DNA of 34,851 bases from Desulfobacteraceae bacterium (lineage in GTDB: Bacteria; Desulfobacterota; Desulfobacteria; Desulfobacterales; Desulfococcaceae): assembly GCA_011390755.1 (NCBI GenBank), contig JAABRU010000004.1:1-34851 (forward strand). Direction: 5' to 3'. The notes below the pieces were generated by a model. The model was not told the origin of the DNA and searched no databases. It saw only the letters and a list, made by a program, of their open reading frames with translations. Below, one piece after another: positions 9,055 to 15,956 of this stretch (its first letter is position 1; each line of letters opens with the position of its first letter). The position numbers were made by a program, and so were the translations under genes.

Positions 9055-9249
9055 TTTTGATAAACGGTCATGAACCGTGACTCACAGCGAAGCATGAAAA
9101 TCTCTCCCCGGACTCGTACGGGGCTCCGCCTCATACTGTGTACGGGGCAGAGCCCCGGAAAAATGCGTTACGGGGCAGAGCCCCGTAACGAGTTGTGCAG
9201 GACTTTCATATAACCCCCCATGAACCGTGACTCACAGCGAAGCATGAAA
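9055..9249. repeat. Two more copies of the 46-bp TTTCAT...ATGAAA repeat enclosing GGGGC-rich hairpins
   Basis: Copies at about 9055-9099 (left end decayed) and 9204-9249 match those at 38-401. Between them, 9103-9195 carries several hairpins of the type ACGGGGCAGAGCCCCGTAAC. The whole 8979-9420 gap holds only this repeat block and AT-rich sequence; no gene is visible in it. Confidence 0.8.
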
Positions 9250-9420
9250 GCTGCACGGAGTGCGAAAAATAAGTCGGAAGGGACGGACTCCGAACCGGTT
9301 TCTGAATATATTCAGAAACTGAAAAAATCTGTATGAAGTTGAGTATAAAATCATGTAAAAAATCTGTAGACAGAAAATTACACATATGCTATAGATTGCC
9401 CGTTTTTTGAATGAACATAA

Positions 9421-9497
<77 letters not shown>

Positions 9498-9507
9498 TAA
9501 AATCAGG

Positions 9508-9531
9508 GGGTTGCGGTTTTTGCCGCAGCCC
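9508..9531 (+). terminator. Hairpin just after tRNA-Arg
   Basis: GGGTTGCGG pairs with CCGCAGCCC across a TTTTTG loop, 10 bp after the tRNA end. The flanks AATCAG and CTGATT extend the symmetry. It is followed only by TTTG, so intrinsic termination is plausible but not strong. Confidence 0.45.
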
Positions 9532-9567
9532 TTTGCTGATTGCACCGGATGTCATTTTCAGGAAATG

Positions 9568-9828
9568 TCAGAAATCAAAATTTTTCTCGCCGGATGGATT
9601 CCCCGCCCTGCTTAATCCGGCAGCAATATCCAGATAGTCCCAATGGGAACCCGGAACCGGAACAGAAAGCCCTTCCTCTCTCAGTCCCTCCAGATGAAAC
9701 TCCAGAGCCTCCTTTATCATCCGCTCCGTTTCTTCCCTGGTGCCGCCGGTGGCGATACATCCGGACACATCCGGAGAATAAGCGGAATACCCTGTATTTG
9801 TCCTTTCATAAATAACCAGATACCTCAT
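9568..9828 (-). CDS. hicB: HicB-family antitoxin
   Basis: The protein has 86 residues, with GCAGGAGGTAAAAT before the ATG. It begins MRYLVIYERTNTGYSAYSPDVSG and continues with GCIATGGTREETERMIKEALEFHLEGL, the partially degraded RNase H-like HicB fold (UPF0150). The C-terminus is short and has no obvious added DNA-binding domain. HicB proteins neutralise the mRNA-cleaving toxin HicA and repress their operon. Its ATG overlaps the hicA stop by 4 bp (ATGA), the usual hicAB coupling. Because the adjacent hicA is frameshifted, this may be an orphan antitoxin in decay. Confidence 0.88.
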   Translation of the reverse strand: MRYLVIYERTNTGYSAYSPDVSGCIATGGTREETERMIKEALEFHLEGLREEGLSVPVPGSHWDYLDIAAGLSRAGNPSGEKNFDF

Positions 9829-10015
9829 ATTTTACCTCCTGCCTGCTTAATGATATTGCTCAGCGTACCGGGCGCAACATCATCACCCGGTTTTCCGGAA
9901 ACCGTCACCCGTCCCGGATAATCATCATGCTTATACTGCCGGTGACTGCCGCGGGTACGAACGGGATACCACCCGGCCCTTTCCGGCTTCTTTATCTCAC
10001 ATCTCTTACTTTCAT
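9825..10015 (-). pseudogene. hicA: hicA toxin gene, frameshifted
   Basis: From ATG 10015 the frame reads MKVRDV, the conserved HicA start, then meets TAA two codons later. Shifting by two bases at about 9996 restores a clean HicA body: IKKPERAGWYPVRTRGSH, then RQYKHDDYPGRVTVSGKPGD, ending DVAPGTLSNIIKQAGGKI and the TGA that overlaps hicB. The catalytic-type GSHRQY histidine is kept. The total of 191 bp is two more than a multiple of three, as expected for a two-base insertion (or one-base loss). The downstream frame has no start of its own. Either a real inactivating mutation or an assembly error is possible. Confidence 0.8.
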
Positions 10016-10102
10016 ATGTAAATTATATCCGTATCTCCGGAAATATCAAATATACATTAGGGAAGCGGATGATAAGGGGGAGTACAAAAAAAATTAAGGG
10101 TA

Positions 10103-10205
10103 TAGTGTTTCAGATAATGGTTTTGGGGCAGCTCCGTTTTTAATATGCTGAATTTATAATATTTACAATTTTGGACAACCCCAAAACCATTTTCTGAAAA
10201 GTCTG
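10103..10205. repeat. Inverted-repeat element, family E copy 1
   Basis: The left arm TAGTGTTTCAGATAATGG continues into TTTTGGGG; the right arm CCCCAAAACCATTTTCTGAA is its near complement. The AT-rich centre has no gene. Family E copy 2 is at 23060-23320. The right outer end is less well defined than the left. Confidence 0.65.
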
Positions 10206-10291
10206 TACGTTTCCCACAAAAATCTTTCCTCTGTTTCCCACTTGAATATCCGGGGTTTATGGGGTAAATAAATCCCTTTGAAAGTGCTAGT

Positions 10292-10424
10292 CAGTGTCAT
10301 TGACGTAAGCAGAGTATTCCCCTCCCCCGGTGGGAGGGGGAAGCAGCGGACTGTAATGAAAGACCCTTTTCACCCTCCCCCTGCCCCTCCCTCAGGGGAG
10401 GGGAGTCTTACGTCAATGACATTG
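10292..10424. mobile_element. MITE-like element, family A copy 2, upstream of hsdM
   Basis: Ends CAGTGTCATTGACGTAAG and CTTACGTCAATGACATTG are inverted repeats with one mismatch. The 10 bp on the left (AAGTGCTAGT, 10282-10291) and right (AAGTGTTACT, 10425-10434) agree at 8 of 10 positions, which fits an old target duplication. The interior has the G/C-rich purine and pyrimidine tracts typical of the family. It ends 47 bp before the hsdM start, so it may supply or disrupt the promoter of the restriction island. Confidence 0.8.
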
Positions 10425-10471
10425 AAGTGTTACTGGCAAAAACAATCAGGAAGAATGGACGGAAGGTTGGT

Positions 10472-12943
10472 ATGGCAATAAAGAAATCGGAATTGTACAG
10501 TTCCCTCTGGGCAGGCTGTGACGAGCTCAGGGGCGGTATGGATGCCAGTCAGTACAAGGATTATGTGCTGGTGCTGCTGTTTGTGAAATATATATCTGAC
10601 AAAAATGCGGGAGACCCCGATGCGCTGATAGAGATACCCGAAGGCGGAAGTTTCAGGGATATGGTCGCCCTGAAGGGTAAAAAAGAGATAGGGGACGGTA
10701 TCAACAAAATCATCGGGAAACTGGCAAAAATCAATGAGGATCTGAAAGGTGTCATTGATGCGGTGGATTTCAATGATGAGGATAAGCTGGGAAAAGGCAA
10801 AGAGATGACGGACCGGCTGACCCACCTGATTGCCATCTTTGAAAATCCTGCCCTGAATTTCAGTAAGAACCGTGCCGACAATGATGATATTCTTGGGGAT
10901 GCCTACGAATACCTGATGAAAAACTTTGCCAAAGACAGCGGGAAAAGCAAAGGGCAGTTTTACACCCCTTCCGAAGTCAGCCGTATTATCGCCAAAGTCA
11001 TCGGTATCAGAGACATTGAAACCGGCAAAACCATTTACGACCCCACCTGCGGTTCGGGTTCCCTGCTGCTGAAATCTGTTGCCGAAACCGATGATAAGGT
11101 GACAGTGACAATCTACGGGCAGGAAAAGGATGTGGCCACGGCTGCCCTGGCCCGGATGAATATGATTATCCACGGCAATGAAACCGCAGAAATCCAGAGG
11201 GGGCAGAGCACCCTGTCGGACCCGCTTTTCAAAGATAAGCACGGGTATCTGAAAACCTTTGATTTTGTGGTCGCCAATCCCCCTTTTTCCTCCAAAAACT
11301 GGATGAACGGTTTTGACCCGGCCAATGATATATTTGAACGCTTCAAGGGCTACGGGGTTCCCCCTGCCAAAAACGGGGATTACGCCTTTCTGCTCCATAT
11401 TGTCAAATCCCTGAAAAGCAAAGGCAAAGGGGCCTGTATTCTGCCCCACGGGGTGCTGTTCCGCGGCAATGTCGAAGCGGCCATCCGGAAAAACCTGATA
11501 CAGAAAGGCTATATCAAAGGCATTATCGGACTGCCTGCCAACCTCTTTTTCGGTACGGGTATCCCGGCCTGTATTGTGGTGGCGGATAAGGAGAATGCCG
11601 CTAGCCGCGAAGGTATTTTCATGGTGGATGCGGGAAAAGGCTTTATCAAAGACGGCAATAAAAACCGGCTGCGGGAGCAGGACATCCATAAGATTACGGA
11701 TGTATTCAATAAGCAGACGGAAATACCCGGTTTCAGCCGGATGGTCCCGCTCAGTGAAATCAGCGACCCGAAAAACGCTTACAACCTGAATATCCCCCGC
11801 TACATAGACAGTCAGGAAACAGAGGATATACAGGACATCGAAGCCCATCTGACCGGCGGTATCCCCAATGCCGATATCGATGCCCTTGAAAAATACTGGG
11901 AGGTGTACCCGGCCCTGAAGACCGGGCTTTTTGAGAATTGTGAATCAGAAATGATGAATCAGGAATTAAATAATAAAAAACGTCCGAATTATTCCCGCTT
12001 AAGCGTTCATCATTCCCAATTGAAAGAGAAAATCTTCTCCCATCCGGAATTCACCGCATTCAGCACAGAGATGGATACCCTCTTTGATACCTGGAAGAGC
12101 AGAAATACGAAACTGCTCAAAGCACTGGAAAAAGGTCTGAAACCCAAAGAAATTATCTTCCGTATTTCCGAAGATCTGCTGTCGGCCTATACCGGAAAAA
12201 AGCTCATTGAAAAATACGATGTCTATCAGCACCTGATGGATTTCTGGAATGAGACCATGCAGGATGACTGCTACCTGATTTCCGCAGAGGGATGGAAGGC
12301 GGAACCCTACCGCATTACCGTGGAAAACAAAGCAGGGAAAAAGGTGGATAAGGGATGGGCCTGCGACCTTGTGCCCGGGGAACTGATGCTTGAGCGTTTC
12401 TTTCAGGCGGAAAAGCAGCATATCGGAAATCTGGAAGCAGAGAAAGAAAGCATAAGCGCACAGATGGAGGAAATGAAAGAGGAACACAGCGGTGAGGACG
12501 GTCTGCTGGAAGAGGTGAAAAACGATAAGGGCAATATCACCAAAGCCCTTGTGCTGAAAAGGCAAAAGGAGATAAAAGATGATACGGACGCTGCGGAGGA
12601 GCGGAAAGTCCTGAAAGCCTACGCAAAGCTCATTAACAAAGAAGCCGAAACCATAAAACAGATAAGGATAGCCGTAAACGAACTGGATACAAAGGTTCTG
12701 GAACGCTATGCCCCCCTGACCGAAGATGAGATAAAAACCCTGGTGGCGGATGACAAATGGATGGCAAGCATTGAAAAAGCCGTGAAAAGCGAAATGGAGC
12801 GCATCAGTCAGCGCCTGACCCAGCGCATAAAGGAACTGGCGGAACGCTATGAAACGCCCCTGCCGCAGCATAACAAGACAGTTGGGGATTTGGAAGAAAA
12901 GGTGAAAGGCCATCTTGAGAAAATGGGGTTTTTATGGAACTGA
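10472..12943 (+). CDS. hsdM: Type I restriction-modification system DNA methyltransferase subunit HsdM
   Basis: The protein has 823 residues. ATG 10472 is chosen over GTG 10427 because GGAAGG sits 6 bp before it and the protein then opens with the HsdM N-terminal domain (KSELYSSLWAGCDELRGGMD). The methyltransferase domain shows motif I DPTCGSGS (190-197, SAM binding) and motif IV NPPF (269-272, adenine N6 catalysis), preceded by GQFYTPSEV. Beyond about residue 480 comes a long extension rich in charged coiled-coil sequence (about 630-800), making it about 300 residues longer than classic HsdM; such long forms exist in other genomes. It acts in the M2S1 complex and the R2M2S1 nuclease. An odd low-complexity insert lies near residues 489-517. 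Confidence 0.95.
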   Translation: MAIKKSELYSSLWAGCDELRGGMDASQYKDYVLVLLFVKYISDKNAGDPDALIEIPEGGSFRDMVALKGKKEIGDGINKIIGKLAKINEDLKGVIDAVDFNDEDKLGKGKEMTDRLTHLIAIFENPALNFSKNRADNDDILGDAYEYLMKNFAKDSGKSKGQFYTPSEVSRIIAKVIGIRDIETGKTIYDPTCGSGSLLLKSVAETDDKVTVTIYGQEKDVATAALARMNMIIHGNETAEIQRGQSTLSDPLFKDKHGYLKTFDFVVANPPFSSKNWMNGFDPANDIFERFKGYGVPPAKNGDYAFLLHIVKSLKSKGKGACILPHGVLFRGNVEAAIRKNLIQKGYIKGIIGLPANLFFGTGIPACIVVADKENAASREGIFMVDAGKGFIKDGNKNRLREQDIHKITDVFNKQTEIPGFSRMVPLSEISDPKNAYNLNIPRYIDSQETEDIQDIEAHLTGGIPNADIDALEKYWEVYPALKTGLFENCESEMMNQELNNKKRPNYSRLSVHHSQLKEKIFSHPEFTAFSTEMDTLFDTWKSRNTKLLKALEKGLKPKEIIFRISEDLLSAYTGKKLIEKYDVYQHLMDFWNETMQDDCYLISAEGWKAEPYRITVENKAGKKVDKGWACDLVPGELMLERFFQAEKQHIGNLEAEKESISAQMEEMKEEHSGEDGLLEEVKNDKGNITKALVLKRQKEIKDDTDAAEERKVLKAYAKLINKEAETIKQIRIAVNELDTKVLERYAPLTEDEIKTLVADDKWMASIEKAVKSEMERISQRLTQRIKELAERYETPLPQHNKTVGDLEEKVKGHLEKMGFLWN

Positions 12944-13950
12944 CCAAAGAGAATGTGAACTATCAGGGGCTTGTTCATCAGATTTCAGAGACTTTTTTGC
13001 AGGGGCAGAAGAAAGCTGTCGTATCGGTAAACAGTCATCTGCTTGAAACCTACTGGTCGGTCGGGCAGTATATTGTTGAGTTTGAGCAGAAAGGCAGTGA
13101 AAAAGCCAAATACGGGATAAGTCTGATTAAAGAACTGTCCAAAGACCTGTCGGAATTACACGGTAAAGGTTTCAGTATCAGCAACTTAAAGCGGATGCGC
13201 CAGTTTTATCTTGCCTATCCGATTGGTGCGAAGCCTTCGCACCAATTGAGCTGGTCCCATTATGTGGAGCTGATGAAGATAGAAGATAAGCTGGAACGGA
13301 GTTTTTACGAAAAGCAGGCCATACTGGAAAACTGGTCAATACCTGAACTGAAACGTCAGAAAAAGGCTTCCTTATTTCTGAGACTTGCGGCTTCCAAAGA
13401 CAAAGAGAAAATCTTGCAACTGGCAAAACAGGGGCAGACCCTTGAACAGCCCAAAGACATTATCCGGGAACCTTATGTGCTGGAATTTCTCCAAATCCCC
13501 GAACCCTATCATTTAAGCGAAACAGAAATCGAACAAAGAATTATCGGCAGCCTTCAGCATTTTCTGCTTGAACTGGGCAAGGGTTTTGCCTTTATCGGCA
13601 GGCAGTACCGCATCACACTCGGCAACCGGCATCATTATGTGGATTTGGTGTTTTATCATCATATTTTAAAATGCTTTGTACTGATTGACCTGAAAAGGGA
13701 AGAGGCGGATTATGAAGATGTGGGTCAGATGAATATGTATCTGGGCTATTTTGAGAATGAGGAAAATACAGAAGGCGACAATCCGCCCATCGGCATTGTG
13801 CTGGCAAGGGAAAAAGACGAACTGCTGATAAAATACGCAATGCACAATGTCAGTTCACAGCTTTTTGTATCCAAATACCAGTTTTACCTGCCCAACCGTG
13901 AGGAACTGAAAGCATTGATTGAAAGACAGTTAAGCCGGGATGATGAATAA
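12934..13950 (+). CDS. DUF1016/YhcG-family PD-(D/E)XK nuclease-domain protein
   Basis: The protein has 338 residues and its ATG lies inside the 3' end of hsdM (10-bp overlap), implying coupled translation. The N-terminal DUF1016 domain (LVHQISETFLQGQKKAVVSV, YWSVGQYIVEFEQKG, LSWSHYVELMKIEDKLERSF) is followed by the YhcG C-terminal nuclease-like domain, with the putative active segment HYVDLVFYHHILKCFVLIDLK and DVGQMNMYLGYF. The family is widespread near type I RM genes; a nuclease role is predicted from fold, and its biological job is not established. A perfect 12-bp hairpin sits inside the gene at about 13223-13247. Confidence 0.9.
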   Translation: MELTKENVNYQGLVHQISETFLQGQKKAVVSVNSHLLETYWSVGQYIVEFEQKGSEKAKYGISLIKELSKDLSELHGKGFSISNLKRMRQFYLAYPIGAKPSHQLSWSHYVELMKIEDKLERSFYEKQAILENWSIPELKRQKKASLFLRLAASKDKEKILQLAKQGQTLEQPKDIIREPYVLEFLQIPEPYHLSETEIEQRIIGSLQHFLLELGKGFAFIGRQYRITLGNRHHYVDLVFYHHILKCFVLIDLKREEADYEDVGQMNMYLGYFENEENTEGDNPPIGIVLAREKDELLIKYAMHNVSSQLFVSKYQFYLPNREELKALIERQLSRDDE

Positions 13951-14014
13951 TTTTTTGCCCACCTGTCAGAATCAGGATTCTGATTCTGACAATTTACAGG
14001 ATAATGAGGAAACA

Positions 14015-14392
14015 ATGACGCTGGATCAGATTACATATAAAATAAACGGCTGTGCCATGAAAGTTCACAATACCCTGGGAAACGGTTTTCAGGAAGTGAT
14101 TTATCAGCGTTGCCTGGCGATTGAGTTTAAAAGAGCAGGGCTGCATTTTGCCAGAGAAGTTGACCAGAAAATTTATTATGATGGTATCGAAGTGGGCACA
14201 CGAAGAGCTGATTTTATAGTGGAACGGCAGGTGGTTGTTGAGATAAAGGCACTTATCAATCTTGAAAATGTGCATCTGGCACAGGCAAAAAATTATGTGG
14301 TGGCCTATGATTTTCCTGTCGGCCTGCTTATCAATTTTGGGGCAACAAGCCTGCAGTTTAACAAAGTCTATAATCCTAAAAGATCAGGATAA
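14015..14392 (+). CDS. GxxExxY-family protein, PD-(D/E)XK-like
   Basis: The protein has 125 residues from ATG 14015, which has GAGGAAACA upstream; a longer start at 13940 overlaps the previous stop but adds only a repeat-derived acidic leader. The name motif GFQEVIY occupies residues 24-30. RADFIVERQVVVEIKAL (about 70-86) gives the D...ExK pattern of the PD-(D/E)XK superfamily, and AKNYVVAYDFPVGLLINFG closes the fold. The biological role of this family is unclear to me. It sits between the DUF1016 gene and the 60-bp array, with array-like sequence on both sides (13966-14012 and from 14393), so gene and repeat may have moved as a unit. Confidence 0.88.
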   Translation: MTLDQITYKINGCAMKVHNTLGNGFQEVIYQRCLAIEFKRAGLHFAREVDQKIYYDGIEVGTRRADFIVERQVVVEIKALINLENVHLAQAKNYVVAYDFPVGLLINFGATSLQFNKVYNPKRSG

Positions 14393-14864
14393 ACTGTCTG
14401 AATCAGGATTCTCAGGATTATTAACTGTCTGAATCAGGATTCTCAGGATTTTAGGATTTTCAGGATTATCTTAACTGTCTGAATCAGGATTCTCAGGATT
14501 TTAGGATTTTCAGGATTAAAGAATCAGGTAAATCCTTTAATCCTGAAAATCCTGATTCAGACAATGAGCAGGATGATAAAGAATCAGGTAAATCCTTTAA
14601 TCCTGAAAATCCTGATTCAGACAATGAGCAGGATGATAAAGAATCAGGTAAATCCTTTAATCCTGAAAATCCTGATTCAGACAATGAGCAGGATGATAAA
14701 GAATCAGGTAAATCCTTTAATCCTGAAAATCCTGATTCAGACAATGAGCAGGATGATAAAGAATCAGGTAAATCCTTTAATCCTGAGAATCCTGATTCTG
14801 ACAATGAGCAGGATGATAAAGAATCAGGTAAATCCTTTAATCCTGAAAATCCTGATTCTGACAA
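14393..14864. repeat. 60-bp tandem array with inverted leader copies
   Basis: Five head-to-tail 60-bp units run 14521-14820: the first four are identical and the fifth differs at two bases. A partial sixth covers 14821-14864. Before the array, three shorter copies in the opposite orientation begin ACTGTCTGAATCAGGATT at 14393, 14424 and 14474, so the block is a large imperfect palindrome. Units carry AATCCTGAAAATCCTGATTC. One plus-strand frame translates each unit as ESGKSFNPENPDSDNEQDDK and stops in the ATGA that starts hsdS. There are no unique spacers, so it is not CRISPR. Confidence 0.92.
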
Positions 14865-14882
14865 CGGAAAGAACGGAAAGCT

Positions 14883-15956
14883 ATGAAATTGAAAAAAGGA
14901 TACAAGCAGACTGAGGTTGGGGTTATTCCGGAAGATTGGGAAGTGAAGATTATAAAAGAGATTGCTCCTCTGCAAAGGGGATTTGACTTGCCAAACAGAG
15001 AGCTAAGAGAAGGATTATATCCTGTTGTATGTTCAAATGGAATTGTTAATTATCACAACAAATTTCAGGCTAAGGGACCTGGCATAATTACCGGTCGGTC
15101 AGGTACAATTGGAAAAGTTACTTATGTCGAAGATAATTACTGGCCGCATAATACTTCTTTATGGGTGACAGATTTCAAAGGTAATAATCCAAGATATGTT
15201 TATTACTTGTATTTATTGGTTAAATTTGAAAAATTTGCCACTGGTTCAGGAGTTCCAACTCTGAACAGAAATGATGCACACGATTATTGTGTACCTCTTC
15301 CCCCCTTACCCGAACAAACCGCCATAGCCAACGCCCTGAGCGATGCCGATGCCCTGATTTCAGAATTGGAAAAACTCATTGCCAAAAAGCGAAACATCAA
15401 ACAGGGGGCGATGCAGAGACTTCTTTCACCTAAAGAGGGGTGGGAAGTGAAGAAATTGGGGAAAATTTTAAAAGTTCATCACGGCAAAAGTCAAAATGAA
15501 GTAAAAGACGAACATGGCAAATATCCAATTTTGGCATCTGGTGGAATTATTGGAAAAGCACGATGTTTTTTATATAATAAGCCTTCGGTATTAATCGGAA
15601 GAAAGGGAACTATAGATGTACCACAATATATAGATGGGCCATTTTGGTCAATTGATACTCTATTCTATACTGATATTTTCGATAATTATGATGCAAAGTT
15701 TATATTTTATATATTTACACAGATAAATTGGTATTCATACAATGAAGCATCAGGGGTTCCAAGTTTAAATGCAAAAACTATCGAAAAAATTGAAATGTAT
15801 TTTCCAACAACTAAAAAGGAACAAACCCGCATCGCCACCATCCTATCCGACATGGACAGCGAAATAACAGCCCTGGAAAACAAACTCCAAAAATACAGGC
15901 AGATAAAACAGGGAATGATGCAGAACCTTTTAACAGGAAAGGTCAGATTGCTATGA
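14883..15956 (+). CDS. hsdS: Type I restriction-modification specificity subunit HsdS
   Basis: The protein has 357 residues, with CGGAAAGCT before the ATG. It has the two-half layout of HsdS: TRD1 (about 15-140, opening GVIPEDWEVKIIKEIAPLQRG), a conserved central helix (LPPLPEQTAIANALSDADAL, SELEKLIAKKRNIKQGAMQRL), TRD2 (about 185-310, opening WEVKKLGKILKVHHGKSQNE), and the C-terminal helix (QTRIATILSDMDSEITALEN, QIKQGMMQNLLTGKVRLL). It sets the two half-sites recognised by the HsdM/HsdR complex. Both TRDs look more AT-rich than the conserved helices, as expected when TRDs are exchanged between systems. It overlaps hsdR by 4 bp. Confidence 0.94.
   Translation: MKLKKGYKQTEVGVIPEDWEVKIIKEIAPLQRGFDLPNRELREGLYPVVCSNGIVNYHNKFQAKGPGIITGRSGTIGKVTYVEDNYWPHNTSLWVTDFKGNNPRYVYYLYLLVKFEKFATGSGVPTLNRNDAHDYCVPLPPLPEQTAIANALSDADALISELEKLIAKKRNIKQGAMQRLLSPKEGWEVKKLGKILKVHHGKSQNEVKDEHGKYPILASGGIIGKARCFLYNKPSVLIGRKGTIDVPQYIDGPFWSIDTLFYTDIFDNYDAKFIFYIFTQINWYSYNEASGVPSLNAKTIEKIEMYFPTTKKEQTRIATILSDMDSEITALENKLQKYRQIKQGMMQNLLTGKVRLL

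Noticed and set aside
8979..9420. Small genes in the gap before the tRNA
   Set aside because: All frames here fall on repeats or the tRNA and lack ribosome sites.
10430..11848. Long minus-strand frame opposite hsdM (472 codons)
   Set aside because: It lies entirely antisense to a gene with clear methyltransferase motifs and its protein is Phe/His/Gly-rich without family features.
14521..14864. CRISPR array
   Set aside because: Units are 60 bp, directly abutting and nearly identical along their full length, with no unique spacers and no cas genes nearby.
14564..14914. Plus-strand repeat protein (MSRMIKNQVNPLILKILIQT units)
   Set aside because: Same period artefact; it overlaps the hsdS start out of frame and its end runs into hsdS coding sequence.
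14493..14975. Repeat protein on the minus strand (LSESGFSGLKDLPDSLSSCS units)
   Set aside because: The frame is open only because the 60-bp period is a multiple of three; it runs antisense into the hsdS start and has no convincing ribosome site.
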